Assembly: GCF_029255545.1 (NCBI RefSeq)
Contig: NZ_JANLJJ010000015.1
Coordinates: 23,424-87,423, forward strand
Source: Ferrovibrio sp.
GTDB taxonomy: Bacteria; Pseudomonadota; Alphaproteobacteria; Ferrovibrionales; Ferrovibrionaceae
Direction: 5' to 3'
Length of the DNA: 64,000 bases
Below the pieces are notes generated by a model that searched no databases, was not told the origin of the DNA, and saw nothing but the letters and a program-made list of their open reading frames with translations. This document shows, piece by piece, positions 1 through 13,055 of this stretch. Within the stretch, counting starts at the first letter, position 1, and each line of letters begins with the position of its first letter. Made by a program: the position numbers and the translations under genes.

Positions 1-116
1 ACGGCATCCTCGGCATCGCCCACGCTGGCCAGCATGCGATAGGCCAGACCGAACAGCCGCCGGCGATGCTGCTCGAAGGTCGCGGTCTTGGCGTCGATCG
101 CCGGCGCGGTCGGCAT
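1..116 (-). CDS. ECF-type RNA polymerase sigma factor, N-terminal part (runs off window start)
   Basis: Minus-strand translation MPTAPAIDAKTATFEQHRRRLFGLAYRMLASVGDAEDAV matches sigma70 region 2 (RLFGLAYRML..V.DAEDAV). Confidence 0.75.
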   Translation of the reverse strand, partial: MPTAPAIDAKTATFEQHRRRLFGLAYRMLASVGDAEDA

Positions 117-117
117 G

Positions 118-1065
118 TCAGGCCACCTTCAGTCGGATCAGGCTGCAACTCTTGGCATAGCCCAGGGCCCGCTTCAAGACGGGATAGAAACGCGCCAGCC
201 CCAGGGCAATGGCGAGATCGAACATGGCGCGGCGGCCGAGCTGGCGCTGCAGCTGCTCGGCCAGGGTTTCCAGCGCCGGATCGTTTTCCGCCGCGGCGCG
301 GCCGAACCGCAACGCCAGCGCCTGCAACGGCGGCAGGTCGGTCAGGCGATTGTCGAGCGCGGCCTGCAGATGCGCCGGCGCGATGCCGTCCTTCAGCGCC
401 AGGTTGACATGGATCTGCACGCATTCGCCGCAATCGTCGACCTGCACGGCGCCCAGCGTCGCGAAATGCAGGGCCTCGGCCGGCGCCGTCACGTCCTGCC
501 GGCTCAGGCCCGCGATGGCGCCAAACTTCGCCAGCAGGACCGGGGCGATGCGGCCGATCTCGCGCATATAGTCCATGCGCACGCCGAGATACTGCTCCGA
601 TGCCGCCACACGCTGCTCGATCAGCTTTGCCGGCGCCAGCCTGGCCAGCGTGGCGGTGGATGGGCGCGGCAGGACCAGCGCAAGCGCCGCCAAAGCCGGC
701 AGGTGGATGCCCAGCAGTTCAACAAACAGCGCGGTGCCATGGGCATGGCCGGCCACCAGCGTCTCGACCAGATGGATGGCCGCATGCAGGCCCAGGAACA
801 CCGCCGCCGGCAGCAGGCCGCTCCGTTGGCCACGCCGGGCCGCCCAGGCCGCGCCCAGGCCGGTGGCGATGAAGGCGGCGCCGATATCACGCACGAAATG
901 GTCGTTGAACGGGCCGGTGCCGCTCACCCCCGGCACCCCGGCATACCAGCCGCCGGGAACGGCCAGCATGAACAGGCCGTTCAGCACAAGGCCGGCCGCC
1001 AGCAGCGCGGTCAGGCCGCGCCAGACCGGGCCGGGCGCAGGATTCGGGGTAGAAGGGGTCGTCAT
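118..1065 (-). CDS. Membrane protein with carboxymuconolactone-decarboxylase/AhpD-like C-terminal half
   Basis: 315 aa; N-terminal TM helices; C-terminal ALHFATLGAVQVDDCGECVQIHVNLALKDG resembles CMD/AhpD folds; next to the sigma factor. Confidence 0.55.
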   Translation of the reverse strand: MTTPSTPNPAPGPVWRGLTALLAAGLVLNGLFMLAVPGGWYAGVPGVSGTGPFNDHFVRDIGAAFIATGLGAAWAARRGQRSGLLPAAVFLGLHAAIHLVETLVAGHAHGTALFVELLGIHLPALAALALVLPRPSTATLARLAPAKLIEQRVAASEQYLGVRMDYMREIGRIAPVLLAKFGAIAGLSRQDVTAPAEALHFATLGAVQVDDCGECVQIHVNLALKDGIAPAHLQAALDNRLTDLPPLQALALRFGRAAAENDPALETLAEQLQRQLGRRAMFDLAIALGLARFYPVLKRALGYAKSCSLIRLKVA

Positions 1066-1132
1066 GGGGCTATCCTTTTCTCTGTGGATACCCCAAAGAC
1101 GGCCGACCTATGGATTTTGTGACAGGCCGCTT

Positions 1133-2407
1133 TTATTCAGCCACTTGGCGCAGGGCCTCCTGCTTGGCGCGTTCGGTCGCCTGCCGGTTGCGACGCTTGA
1201 TCCACCACATGAAAAAGCCGGTGACGGCAAACAGGGGGATGATCACCCCGGAGACGAAAACGAGGAATTTGTAGACCCCGCCCAGGCCGGTGCCGTAATG
1301 CAGCGCGCGCTGCCAGGCGATGATGGCCTCGCCCGCCGAAAAGGTTTTCGGGTCAAACACGTCGATCACCTGCGCGCGCCAGGGATCGATCAGCACGGTA
1401 ATGCCGGGAGCGCCGTCTTCCGGCGTGCCGCGCACCAGGCCAATGCGCAGGGCCTGATCCGGCCGGGTCGGCAGGAAGGCATTCAGGAAGCGCGCATCGG
1501 GCACCTTCTCCTGCGCCAGGGCCAATCCCTCGGTGAGGCCAATGCGGCTGCCGCCCCGTACCGGCTCGACGCGGGCCTGGAACATCGCCGCCCGCATGTC
1601 GCGGCCAGGGAAGACCGCGTTCACCGCCACCGAAATCTGCTGCGGGAAAGCCAGATAGACGCCGGTGAAATTCACCAGCATGAACAGCAGCAGGCTCCAG
1701 ATGCCGACCGCGCCATGCAGGTCGCGATGCAGCCGCAGGCCCTTCGCTCCCTTGCGGATGGTGAAGGCGGCTTTCCACTGACCGTTCCGTGGCCACCAGA
1801 TCACCAGCCCGGTGCAGCCCAGCACCAGCATGGCGATACCAAGATAACCAACCAGGTCACGGCCCAGGCCGCCCGGGATGAACAGATGGCCATGCAGGTC
1901 GTGGAAAAAACGCACCCAGCCGGTCATGGCCTGCTGGGTTCCCATCGGCTGCGCCGTTACCGGATCGAGCAGGATCTGCAGGCTGCCGGCAAAGGGGCTG
2001 ACCCGCGGGATTGCCGCCTGAACCTGGCCCGGCGCTTGGCCCGCCCCGGCCGGCCCGGCATTGCGCATCGCCGGCCGTTCATCGGCCATGCCGGGCCGCG
2101 ACAGCCGCACGGCGGCGGGCTCACCCGGTTCGGCCGGCCAGCGCACGGCAATGGGAATCCGGCCTGGCTCGCTGTTGGCGGCCGTCGCCGCTTCGATCAG
2201 TTCAGCCGGGCTGCGCCATTCGCCGGCTGCCGTGGCCTGCGGTTCATCCTGGCCGAACAGATGCTCCAGATCATGGGCATAGACCAGCACGCTGCCGGTG
2301 ATGCCCATCATCACCAGGGGCAGCAGCAGGATCAGGCCGGTCCATAAATGAATCTGCTCCAGCCAGTAACGCAGGCTGCGGCGTTGCGGTTTGGATTTGC
2401 CAGCCAT
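1133..2407 (-). CDS. PepSY-associated TM helix domain protein (iron-uptake associated)
   Basis: From MAGKSKPQRRSLRYWLEQIHLWTGLILLLPLVMMGITGSVLVYAHDLE; multi-TM, typical PepSY_TM; adjacent to piuC and a siderophore receptor. Confidence 0.8.
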   Translation of the reverse strand: MAGKSKPQRRSLRYWLEQIHLWTGLILLLPLVMMGITGSVLVYAHDLEHLFGQDEPQATAAGEWRSPAELIEAATAANSEPGRIPIAVRWPAEPGEPAAVRLSRPGMADERPAMRNAGPAGAGQAPGQVQAAIPRVSPFAGSLQILLDPVTAQPMGTQQAMTGWVRFFHDLHGHLFIPGGLGRDLVGYLGIAMLVLGCTGLVIWWPRNGQWKAAFTIRKGAKGLRLHRDLHGAVGIWSLLLFMLVNFTGVYLAFPQQISVAVNAVFPGRDMRAAMFQARVEPVRGGSRIGLTEGLALAQEKVPDARFLNAFLPTRPDQALRIGLVRGTPEDGAPGITVLIDPWRAQVIDVFDPKTFSAGEAIIAWQRALHYGTGLGGVYKFLVFVSGVIIPLFAVTGFFMWWIKRRNRQATERAKQEALRQVAE

Positions 2408-2429
2408 GGAGCGGGACCCTCGTGTCGTC

Positions 2430-3113
2430 TCAGCTGTCGGCCCAGCGCCGCAGCAGGTTGTGATAGATGGCGGTAAGCTGCACCACGGCCGGGTCGCCGT
2501 GGGTTTTCTCGGCCGCGAGCTGCTGGATGCTGGTATCGAGCTGGAACAACAGGCTGCGCTGGCCGTCATCGCGCACCATGCTCTGCAGCCAGAAAAAACT
2601 GGCGACGCGGGCCCCGCGCGTCACCTCGGTGACACGATGCAGGCTGGTCGATGGATACAGCACCATGTCGCCGGCCGGCAGCTTCACCCGGTGCTCGCCA
2701 TAGGTATCCTCGACGACCAGCTCGCCGCCGTCATACTCCTCCGGCTCGGCCAGGAACAACGTGCAGGACAGGTCGGTGCGGATGCGGAAATCGCTGCCCG
2801 CCAGCGGGCGGATCGCGTTATCGACATGATTGCCGAAGGATTCGCCGCCGGCATAGCGGTTGAACAGCGGCGGGAACACCTTCAGCGGCAGGGCGCCGGA
2901 GATGAACAGCGGGCTGCGCTCCAGGGCATCGAGCACCAGCTCGCCGACCTGGCGGGCGGCAACCGAGCCCTCGGGAAGCTGCATATTCTTCTTGGCCAGC
3001 GCCGACTGGTGGCCGGCGGTGACATTGCCGTCGACCCATTCGGCCGCATCCATGACCTGACGGCATTGCGCGACCTGCTGTTTGGTCAGCACGGCCGGTA
3101 TTCGCAGCATCAT
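2430..3113 (-). CDS. piuC: Fe2+-dependent PKHD-type dioxygenase (PiuC/YbiX family)
   Basis: [33 protein letters not shown]... GNHVDNAIR ... [54 protein letters not shown]; classic PiuC. Confidence 0.85.
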   Translation of the reverse strand: MMLRIPAVLTKQQVAQCRQVMDAAEWVDGNVTAGHQSALAKKNMQLPEGSVAARQVGELVLDALERSPLFISGALPLKVFPPLFNRYAGGESFGNHVDNAIRPLAGSDFRIRTDLSCTLFLAEPEEYDGGELVVEDTYGEHRVKLPAGDMVLYPSTSLHRVTEVTRGARVASFFWLQSMVRDDGQRSLLFQLDTSIQQLAAEKTHGDPAVVQLTAIYHNLLRRWADS

Positions 3114-3214
3114 CGGTATCGTCTCCACATCGTGCCGCTTCGGAAAAAGCAACGGCCCCGCCCGTTTTTGCACGGGCGGGGCGCGCGATTCCTGCGCGGT
3201 TTCGTTGCCTGGAC

Positions 3215-5413
3215 TCAGAACTTGAAATTCGTCGTCAGCAGCGCCACCCGCCCCGGCGCCACATTGGCGAACTGGCCGGCATGGGTGGCGTCGTAATAGG
3301 TTTCGTCGAGCAGGTTCTGGACATTGAGCTGCACATCGACATTTTCGGTGACCTTGTAGCCAACCATCGCATCGAAACGCCAGAAATCAGGCAGCTCGTA
3401 GGTATTTGCGGTATTGGCATATCGCCGCGCGGTGTAGATCGCGCCACCACCGATCTTCCAGTCCTTGGTCAGGTCGTAGCTGGTCCACAGGCTGAAGTTA
3501 TGTGGCGCAATGAAGGGGAACTCCTTGCCGTCGTTGCTGTTGGCCGGACCGTCATCGACCAGCTCGCTTTTCAGGTAGGTATAGCCGCCGAACACCCTCC
3601 AGGCCGGCGTGATATTGCCGGTCGCGCCAAGCTCGAAGCCATCAACGCGCTGCTCGCCGACATTTTGAGTGACGCCGCTGCCGACGCTAACCCTGGCATT
3701 GGTTTTCTCGGTGCGGAACACCGCGCCGGTCAGGGACAGGCTCTTGTCGAACAGGTCCCACTTGGTGCCCAGTTCGTAGCTGCGGTTTTCCTCGGGCGAA
3801 AGATCCTGGACCGCCACGCTCGGATTGCCGGCATCGCCACCCTCGCCGGCCGCGCCGCCGGGCGGATTTGACGACGTGGCATGGGCCACGTAGATGCTGC
3901 CGTTGGGCAGCGGCTTGTAGACCACGCCGGACTGGTAGTTGAGGAAATTCGAACTGCTCCTGGTGGCATAGGCGCCGCTTGTGGTCACGCCGTTGCCGTC
4001 ACTGACATAGCGGTCAAGCCGCAGACCGAGATTGATGTCCCATTGCGGATTCAGCTCGACGGTATCCAGCACATACAGCGCCTGGGTCTGGGTCTTCACA
4101 TGGGCGAAGGTGGAAGCAGGCGTGATCGTGCCGCTATAGGCGTCGCTGGGATCCGGGTCATACAGGTTGATGCCGGTGATGGTGGCCGGATTGAGCGTAT
4201 AACCACGGTTCTTCGACTGCTCCAGGCTCAGTTCGATGCCGGCCACATAGGTGTTCTTGTAGCCGCCGATCTCCAGGTTCCCGGTCAGGTCGGTGACATT
4301 CGCCAGCAGCATGTTGTCGGCATTGCGGCTGCGGGATTCGCGGCTCATCTGCCCGGTTATGATCTGCGCCAGGCTGGCATTCGGCTTGGTGACGATATAG
4401 TCGTTTTCCGAATAGCTGTAGCGCGTGGTGTTGCGCAGCGTTGCGTTATCCAGGTCATGCTCGACCTGCGCGGTGACGCCGTCGTAATAGGTCTTCACGA
4501 AATCCCGGCTGGTGAGGCCGTAGAAGTTGTCGCGGGCGACTTCCACCGGCTTGCCGGTGCGCGGATCAAACGGATGACCGTAATCGGGAATATCGTCAGT
4601 CTGCAGGTGGTAGTAACTGAGCGTCACGCGGGTCGGCTTGGCCAGGCCGAGGGTCACGGTCGGCGCGAAGCCGAAGCGCTGCACTTCCACTTCGTCGCGG
4701 CCGGCGACCTCGGCGTCATGCGCCATCGCATTGATGCGGAAGGCGATGTTGTTGTCGATCACCCGGTTGATGTCGACGGTGGCGCGTTTGGTCAGGTCGG
4801 TGCCCAGCGTCAGGCTGCCCTCGTTGAAATCCCGCGCCTTGGCCGTCTTGCTGACCAGGTTCAGGCTGCCGCCGGTGGAGCCGCGGCCGGTATAGGCGCT
4901 GCCCGGCCCCTTGACCACCTCGACCTGCTCCAGGTTGAAGGTCTCGCGCGACTGCGCGCCGCTGTCGCGGATGCCGTCGACGAAGGTGTCGGTCAGCGCG
5001 TCAAAGCCGCGGATGAACGGCCGGTCGCCGATCGCGGTGCCGCCCTCGCCCGAACCCAGGCTGATGCCGGGCGTGGTGCGCAGCACCTCCTTCAGCGATA
5101 CGGCGCCACGGTCCTGGATCAGCTCCTTCGGAATCACCGTCACCGATTTCGGCGTGTCGAGCAGCGGCGCGGTGAATTTTGGCAAAGCCGGCTCGGCCTT
5201 GTACCCCTCGGGCTCATCAGCCGGCTTCTGTCCCTCGACCGCGATCGCCGGCAACTGCGCCGGCGGCTGCGTCTGCTGCTGCGCCGCGGCCGGCAGGGCA
5301 ACGGCGCCGAGTGCGACGGCCGAGGCCGCCCCCAGCACATGTGGCGCGACGCGGCCAAGCCGCAGGCGGCCGATGGTGGGTTGTTGAATGGTCGGAAGGC
5401 TGGAATCAGCCAT
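3215..5413 (-). CDS. TonB-dependent siderophore receptor (catecholate type)
   Basis: 732 aa; plug domain [37 protein letters not shown]-terminal beta-barrel ending in F; signal region. Confidence 0.9.
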   Translation of the reverse strand: MADSSLPTIQQPTIGRLRLGRVAPHVLGAASAVALGAVALPAAAQQQTQPPAQLPAIAVEGQKPADEPEGYKAEPALPKFTAPLLDTPKSVTVIPKELIQDRGAVSLKEVLRTTPGISLGSGEGGTAIGDRPFIRGFDALTDTFVDGIRDSGAQSRETFNLEQVEVVKGPGSAYTGRGSTGGSLNLVSKTAKARDFNEGSLTLGTDLTKRATVDINRVIDNNIAFRINAMAHDAEVAGRDEVEVQRFGFAPTVTLGLAKPTRVTLSYYHLQTDDIPDYGHPFDPRTGKPVEVARDNFYGLTSRDFVKTYYDGVTAQVEHDLDNATLRNTTRYSYSENDYIVTKPNASLAQIITGQMSRESRSRNADNMLLANVTDLTGNLEIGGYKNTYVAGIELSLEQSKNRGYTLNPATITGINLYDPDPSDAYSGTITPASTFAHVKTQTQALYVLDTVELNPQWDINLGLRLDRYVSDGNGVTTSGAYATRSSSNFLNYQSGVVYKPLPNGSIYVAHATSSNPPGGAAGEGGDAGNPSVAVQDLSPEENRSYELGTKWDLFDKSLSLTGAVFRTEKTNARVSVGSGVTQNVGEQRVDGFELGATGNITPAWRVFGGYTYLKSELVDDGPANSNDGKEFPFIAPHNFSLWTSYDLTKDWKIGGGAIYTARRYANTANTYELPDFWRFDAMVGYKVTENVDVQLNVQNLLDETYYDATHAGQFANVAPGRVALLTTNFKF

Positions 5414-5605
5414 GGTTCACCCCCGGAACACGTGAGAAGGATGGAAACCTGGCTGGCGGGTCCGCGCGGCAGGCCGCAGGGCCGGACTGGGCTGGCTTGG
5501 CACTTGATATGGGCACCGGGGAAATCAGTCCCGGCGCACCAGCCAGGCGGACCTTTTTCGTCGTCCGCGACTGGCGGTCAGGGACATACCATTGCCATCA
5601 GCAAT

Positions 5606-5655
5606 ATTGCAACTGATTATCACTCGTATAATTATCCCTGTCGTATAATTATTTT
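5606..5655. promoter_or_regulatory. Candidate Fur/iron-box region in the divergent intergenic region
   Basis: AT-rich tgcaactgattatcactcgTATAATTATccctgtCGTATAATTAT; contains a TGATAAT-like Fur half-site (minus strand) and a CGTATAATTAT direct repeat (5625..5635, 5642..5652) upstream of the siderophore receptor. Confidence 0.45.
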
Positions 5656-5793
5656 TGCGACTTTGCCGACACCCCAGCCCCGCCCGCGCGCCCTTCCATG
5701 TTCCGCCATCCGGTCCGAGTATCGCCGGGTCCAGCGCAGGACTCGGGCGGGAAGCCCGTTTAAGCCGTAAACCCTTCATTTGGCCCCGGTATT

Positions 5794-6957
5794 ATGAAAC
5801 GCCCGACCCTGATCCTGTCTTCCGCCGCCCTTGTCCTGCTGCTGGCCGGAGGCGCCTGGTGGTTATGGGCCGGCCGCGCCGATACCCAGCCGGCCTTGCG
5901 CACCCAGACCGTGGCCTTGGGCAGCGTGGAGGATACCGTTTCGGCGGTCGGCACCCTGCAGCCCCTGACCTACGTCGATGTCGGCACCCAGGTTTCGGGC
6001 CAGCTCAGGTCGATCTATGTCGATTACGGCCAGCGCGTCGAACAGGGCGCGCTGCTGGCGCAGATCGACCCCACCGTCTACGAGGCGCGCGTCGCCGCCG
6101 ACCAGGCCAATCTGCTGGCGCTGAAGGCGCAGCGCTCCGACAAGCAGGTGCAGCTTGGCCTGGCCGAACGCCAGTTCGAGCGCCAGCGCCGCCTGCTGGC
6201 CGAACGCGCCACCAGCCAGGATTCCTATGACAGCGCCGAGGCCAACCGCCGCTCGCTGCTGGCGCAGATCGCCGTGCTCGACGCGCAGATCCAGCAGGGC
6301 GAGTCGACGCTGAAATCCGACCAGGCCAATCTGGGTTACACCAAGATCTACGCGCCGATGACCGGCACCGTGGTGGATATCAGCGCCAAGCAGGGCCAGA
6401 CGCTGAATGCCAACCAGTCGGCGCCGATCATCCTGCGCATCGCCGATCTGGATACCATGACGGTGAAGACCCAGGTCTCGGAGGCGGATGTGCCCAAGCT
6501 GACCATCGGCATGCCGGCCTGGTTCACCACCCTGGGCCAGCCCGACAAGAAACGCACCGGCACTTTGCGCCAGATCCTGCCCACGCCGGAGACCGTCAAC
6601 AACGTGGTGCTGTATTCCGCTTTGTTTGACGTGCCCAATCCCGAGCATGACCTGCTGACGCAGATGAGCGCGCAGGTTTTCTTCGTGGTGGCAAAGGCCG
6701 AGAACCTGCCCGTGGTGCCGGTCGCGGCCCTGCGCCCGCTGCCCAACGACAAAACGCGCTTCGCCCTGCGCGTGATGGAAAACGGCCAGCCGGCGCGCCG
6801 CATGGTGGACGTGGCCGCCAGCAACCGCGTCACCGCCGCGATCGCCGCCGGACTGAAGGCCGGCGAGCAGATCGTGCTGGATGCGCCGCCGGCCGGGCAG
6901 CGCAATGCCGCGACGACGCGCCAGAGCGGCCCATCCGGCCCGCCGCCGCGGCTGTAA
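5794..6957 (+). CDS. MacA-like efflux RND/HlyD periplasmic adaptor subunit
   Basis: [41 protein letters not shown]...; followed by a MacB-type ABC transporter and an OMF. Confidence 0.85.
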   Translation: MKRPTLILSSAALVLLLAGGAWWLWAGRADTQPALRTQTVALGSVEDTVSAVGTLQPLTYVDVGTQVSGQLRSIYVDYGQRVEQGALLAQIDPTVYEARVAADQANLLALKAQRSDKQVQLGLAERQFERQRRLLAERATSQDSYDSAEANRRSLLAQIAVLDAQIQQGESTLKSDQANLGYTKIYAPMTGTVVDISAKQGQTLNANQSAPIILRIADLDTMTVKTQVSEADVPKLTIGMPAWFTTLGQPDKKRTGTLRQILPTPETVNNVVLYSALFDVPNPEHDLLTQMSAQVFFVVAKAENLPVVPVAALRPLPNDKTRFALRVMENGQPARRMVDVAASNRVTAAIAAGLKAGEQIVLDAPPAGQRNAATTRQSGPSGPPPRL

Positions 6958-6973
6958 CGCGGGACCCGCGGCG

Positions 6974-8956
<1,983 letters not shown>

Positions 8957-8962
8957 GCCAGA

Positions 8963-10408
8963 ATGACAATCCTCCGTTCCACTGCCGCGGCCATGGTGGC
9001 CCTGTCGCTCGGCGCCTGCTCGATGGTGCCGGAGTATTTCAGGCCCAATGTCGAGGCGCCGCAAAACTGGGACAGCCGGCAGGACGGCGCCGGCCTCTGG
9101 CCCGACACGCGCTGGTGGCAAAATTTCCGCAGCGCCGAACTCGATGCCCTGATCGTCGAGGCGCAGGCCAACAACGCCGACCTGCGCGCCGCCGTGGCCC
9201 GCATCCGCCAAGCCGAGGCCCAGGCCAAGATTTCCGGCGCCGCGCTCTATCCCACTTTGGGCAGCGATGGCTCCGCCACGCGCAGCCGCACCGGCCGCGG
9301 CACCAGCACCACATCGACCACCACCAGCAGCAGCGCCACGTCAGGCCAGGTGATCCGCAACAGCTTCGCCGGCAACCTGACCGCCGGCTATCAGGTGGAT
9401 CTGTTCGGCGCCAATGCGGCCACCGCCGATGCCGCGCTGACCCGGCTGGAGTCCAGCCGTTATGACCGCGAGACCGTGGCGATCACGCTCTATGCCGATA
9501 TCGCCACCGGCTATTTCCAGCTGCTCTCGCTGCGCGACCGCATCCGGCTGGCCAACGACACCCTGCGCGTGGCCGTGGGCGTGCTGGAGCTTTTGGAAAG
9601 CCAGCGCCGGCTCGGCGTGACCACCGATTACGAGGTGGCGCAGCAGCGCAGCAGCGTCGCCACCCAGCGCGCCACCGTGGCCGCCCTGGAGCAGAGCGAA
9701 CGCCAGGCGCTGGATGCCCTGGCCGTGCTGCTCGGCCGCAACCCGCAGGGCTTCCGCATCCAGGGCAGCAGCCTGTCCGCGCTCGACCTGCCGCCGGTCA
9801 CCGCCGGCCTGCCCTCGGAGCTGCTGCTGCGCCGGCCCGATCTGCGCAAGGCGGAAAGCGACCTGCGCGCCGCCAATTTTGATATCGGCGCGGCGCGGGC
9901 CGCGCGTTTCCCCAGCCTTGACCTCACGGCGCGGGCCGGCACCCAGAGCGGCACCACGGGTGCGCTGTTCGAGCCCAGCACGATGATCTATTCCATCGCC
10001 GCCTCGCTGACCGCGCCGATCTTCCAGGGCGGCAAACTGGAAGGCCAGGAGGAATTGACCCGGGCGCAGAGCCAGGAACTGGTCGAAACCTATCGCGGCG
10101 CGATCCTGTCGGCCTTCCGCGACACCGAGGATGCCCTGGGCGCCACGGTGAATACCGGCCGGCAATACGGCTTCGCCACGGAAGCCTTCGAGCAGGCCAA
10201 CGACGCCTATCGCATCGTCGAGGCGCGCTACCGCGCCGGCACGGTCGGTTTCCTCGACCTGCTGGATGCCCAGCGCTCGGTGTTTTCGGCCAATGACAGC
10301 ATGGTGCAGGCGGGCCTGAGCCGCTTCACCGCCAGCGTCGACCTCTACAAGGCTTTGGGCGGCGGCTGGGACGGCAGCACGGTTGCGCCTATAATCACGC
10401 GTCCCTGA
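8963..10408 (+). CDS. NodT-family efflux outer-membrane lipoprotein
   Basis: Lipobox [12 protein letters not shown]; ...[37 protein letters not shown] family. Confidence 0.88.
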   Translation: MTILRSTAAAMVALSLGACSMVPEYFRPNVEAPQNWDSRQDGAGLWPDTRWWQNFRSAELDALIVEAQANNADLRAAVARIRQAEAQAKISGAALYPTLGSDGSATRSRTGRGTSTTSTTTSSSATSGQVIRNSFAGNLTAGYQVDLFGANAATADAALTRLESSRYDRETVAITLYADIATGYFQLLSLRDRIRLANDTLRVAVGVLELLESQRRLGVTTDYEVAQQRSSVATQRATVAALEQSERQALDALAVLLGRNPQGFRIQGSSLSALDLPPVTAGLPSELLLRRPDLRKAESDLRAANFDIGAARAARFPSLDLTARAGTQSGTTGALFEPSTMIYSIAASLTAPIFQGGKLEGQEELTRAQSQELVETYRGAILSAFRDTEDALGATVNTGRQYGFATEAFEQANDAYRIVEARYRAGTVGFLDLLDAQRSVFSANDSMVQAGLSRFTASVDLYKALGGGWDGSTVAPIITRP

Positions 10409-10440
10409 ACCACAGCCGGCGCGGCCCGGCAGGAGCGCGC

Positions 10441-10770
10441 ATGGCCTGGCTTTATCTCGGTATCGCCATCGCGGCCGAAGTGGCCGCCACCAGCCTGCTG
10501 AAAAGCGCCGAAAGCTTCAGCCGCCTGCTGCCCAGCCTGGGCGTGCTGCTCGGCTACGGCATTTCCTTTTATTTCCTCTCGCTCACGCTGCGCGACATTC
10601 CGGTTGGCATCGCCTATGCGGTCTGGTCGGGCATCGGCATCGTGCTGATCGCGCTGATCGCCTGGCTGCTGCATGGCCAGAGGCTGGACCTGCCGGCGAT
10701 GATCGGCTGCGGCCTAATCGTTGGCGGCGTGCTGGTGATCAACCTGTTCTCGAACAGTGCCCCGCATTGA
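10441..10770 (+). CDS. SMR-family multidrug efflux transporter (EmrE/QacE-like)
   Basis: [80 protein letters not shown]. Confidence 0.92.
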   Translation: MAWLYLGIAIAAEVAATSLLKSAESFSRLLPSLGVLLGYGISFYFLSLTLRDIPVGIAYAVWSGIGIVLIALIAWLLHGQRLDLPAMIGCGLIVGGVLVINLFSNSAPH

Positions 10771-11661
10771 TTCATGCGGCGCTGTCGCCGCCTGCAGCAG
10801 CCAGTCGGCCTGCGTCGCCCAGTGCCGGGCCGGCATGTCGCGCTTGAAGAAGCCGAAATGGCCGATGCGTTGCAGGCCCCACTCGGCCGGCGCCACGTGC
10901 AGGCGCTCGATGGCAGCATTGGGGTAATAGTCCATCAGCTTGTCGACGCCCTTCTTCGGCCCGAAATCGTGGTCGTCGGCGAAACTGATCATGCGCATGC
11001 GCGCCCGTACCGCGTGGTTATGCGGGCGCAGTGGCGCGCCGTCGTCATCGACCAGGTAATGCGGCGAGCAGCACCAGCGCCGCCAGTCGCGCGCAATCGC
11101 GCCGGGCAACGGCTGGCCGCCCAGCCACCAGCCGGGGATGCGGCCGATCAGGCTGACCACCGTCGGGAAGGCGACATACCACGACAGGAACAGGCGCAGC
11201 TGGTGCCAGCGCGACCAGTTGCGCCAGTAGCCGTGCTGCGCGGCGATCGCCAGCACGGCATCGATCTCGCCGGCCTGCGGCATCAGGCCCAGCATCTGGC
11301 CGCCGAAGGAATGGCACACCATGGCGCGGCGAGAGCCCGGCACGTGCCGGCTGAGGAAATCGGCGGCGGCTGGGATGTCGCGCCGGCCCCAGTCGAGCAT
11401 GCGTGGCAGCGGCGCGCCGGGGCTGCGCGGCGAGCCGCTGATGCCGCGATAGTCGAAGGTCAGCACGGTGAAGCCGCGCCCGCCGAGAAAGGCGGCGAAA
11501 CCTTCGTAATAGCGGCGCGAAACGCCGGTGGCCGCATTGATCTGCACGCTCACGTCGTTGGGCTGGGCGGGCTTCACCAGCGTGCCGGCCAGCATTTGGC
11601 CATCGGCAACGGGAATCGAGACGGAGAGAATATTCAGTCGCGGGATCTGCATGGCGCGCAA
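10714..11661 (-). CDS. Alpha/beta hydrolase (paralog of 13056..13955)
   Basis: [23 protein letters not shown]..., CHSFGGQ nucleophile elbow. Confidence 0.82.
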   Translation of the reverse strand: MRAMQIPRLNILSVSIPVADGQMLAGTLVKPAQPNDVSVQINAATGVSRRYYEGFAAFLGGRGFTVLTFDYRGISGSPRSPGAPLPRMLDWGRRDIPAAADFLSRHVPGSRRAMVCHSFGGQMLGLMPQAGEIDAVLAIAAQHGYWRNWSRWHQLRLFLSWYVAFPTVVSLIGRIPGWWLGGQPLPGAIARDWRRWCCSPHYLVDDDGAPLRPHNHAVRARMRMISFADDHDFGPKKGVDKLMDYYPNAAIERLHVAPAEWGLQRIGHFGFFKRDMPARHWATQADWLLQAATAPHESMRGTVREQVDHQHAAND

Positions 11662-11786
11662 ACTAGAGGCGCCGGTTCCGCGCCGGCAATTACGCGCGGC
11701 GTAAGTTTCCGGGAATGTGATGGGCCTGCCGCAACGGCAGGCCGCTTCGCCGGGTCACGGAGGCGTGGCGGGTGGCCGCGCCACCG

Positions 11787-12245
11787 CTATCCGGCATACA
11801 CCGGCATCACCATGCCGGTGCAGGTGGCGAAAACCGTCTCGCCGTCACTCAGGCTGCCCTCGACGAAGCAGACATGCCGCGTCGTCCGCGTCGCCCGGGC
11901 CCGGAAGGCCAGCGCGGGCGCGGGCCGCGCCAGATGCAGGAACTGCACCGCCAGATTGAGCGTCACCACGGTATCGGTGTCGTAATGGCCAAGCCCGGTC
12001 AGCACCACTGCCGCGTCGAAGCCGGCGGCGATCACGCCGCCATTCAGCGCCGCCGCGCCGCCGCCGCCCAGCACGCCCTGGGGCAACGCCGTGAGGCGGA
12101 TGACCGCTTCAGCGGCCTCGAAGCCGCCTGCGAAGCCGAACCAGAGGATTTCCGGGCGTCGGTTGAACAGGGCAAGCGCCTGCGCGCGCTCGTCCGGAGC
12201 GCGACGGAAAGGCAGTGGCAAGGTGGCCGCCACCCCTCGTGTCAC
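11787..12245 (-). CDS. PaaI-family thioesterase (hot-dog fold)
   Basis: GVLGGGGAAALNGGVIAAGFDAAVVLTGLGHYDTDTVVTLNLAVQFLHLARPAPALAFRARATR. Confidence 0.75.
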   Translation of the reverse strand: MTRGVAATLPLPFRRAPDERAQALALFNRRPEILWFGFAGGFEAAEAVIRLTALPQGVLGGGGAAALNGGVIAAGFDAAVVLTGLGHYDTDTVVTLNLAVQFLHLARPAPALAFRARATRTTRHVCFVEGSLSDGETVFATCTGMVMPVYAG

Positions 12246-13054
12246 AACCGGTAGACCCGCTGCGCGTTGCCGGCGAGGAACAAGGCCTTTGCCTCGGCAT
12301 CGAGGCCGAGCGAATCCAGCCGCTCCAGCGCCTTGCCCGGCATGATCATCGGATAGTTGCTGCCAAACAGCACCTTCCTGCGGCCATGGCCCTTCATGTA
12401 TTCGACCAGCGCGGCGGGATAACGTTCCGCCGTATAGGCCGAGGTGTCGATATAGACCCGCTCATGCTTGGTGGCGACGGCGATCGCCTCGTCGGTCCAG
12501 GGATAACCGATATGGCCGCCGACGATGGTGAGCTCGGGAAAATCGATCGCCACCTGGTCGAGATAGATCGGCCGGCCGACCTCGGATGGCATCAGCGGCC
12601 CGGTATGGCCGATCTGGGTGCAGAAGGGCACGTCCATCTCGCAGCAGGCGGCGTAGACCGGATAGAAGCGCCGGTCGGTGGGCGGCACTTCCCACAGCCA
12701 GGGCAGCACGCGGATCGCCTTGAAGCCAAGCTCGCGCACGCAGCGGCGCACCTCGCGCATGGCAGCCATCGGCTTGGAGATATCCACCGAGCCGACGCCG
12801 ACCAGCCGCTCGGGCGCCTGCGCCACGAAAGCCGCCACCTCGTCATTCGAGATCATGCTGTGGCGCGGCGCTTCCCAGGCGCAGATCAGGCTTTTGGTTA
12901 TGCCGGCCTGATCCATGGCGGCGATGGTGGTCGCCACCGGCAGGTCGCTGGTCGGCATCTGGCCCCTGGTCCAGCGCCGCAGCGACTCGAATATCGGGTC
13001 CTGCATCAGCCGCAGGGTCGGATGCTGCGCCCAGGAGTCGATGATCATCGTCAT
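12242..13054 (-). CDS. Amidohydrolase family protein
   Basis: From MTMIIDSWAQHPTLRLMQDPIF...; GGHIGYPWTDEAIAVATKHERVYIDTSAY...VLFGSNYPMIMPGKALERLDSLGL. Confidence 0.82.
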   Translation of the reverse strand: MTMIIDSWAQHPTLRLMQDPIFESLRRWTRGQMPTSDLPVATTIAAMDQAGITKSLICAWEAPRHSMISNDEVAAFVAQAPERLVGVGSVDISKPMAAMREVRRCVRELGFKAIRVLPWLWEVPPTDRRFYPVYAACCEMDVPFCTQIGHTGPLMPSEVGRPIYLDQVAIDFPELTIVGGHIGYPWTDEAIAVATKHERVYIDTSAYTAERYPAALVEYMKGHGRRKVLFGSNYPMIMPGKALERLDSLGLDAEAKALFLAGNAQRVYRL

Positions 13055-13055
13055 C

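Noticed and set aside
575-2347. 590-aa + strand ORF opposite the PepSY and CMD-like genes
   Set aside because: Shadow ORF; no domain-like sequence, spans two real genes and their intergenic gap.
3881-5770. Long + strand ORF (629 aa) opposite the siderophore receptor
   Set aside because: Antisense to a clear TonB receptor; His/Arg/Gly-rich shadow translation typical of GC-rich DNA.
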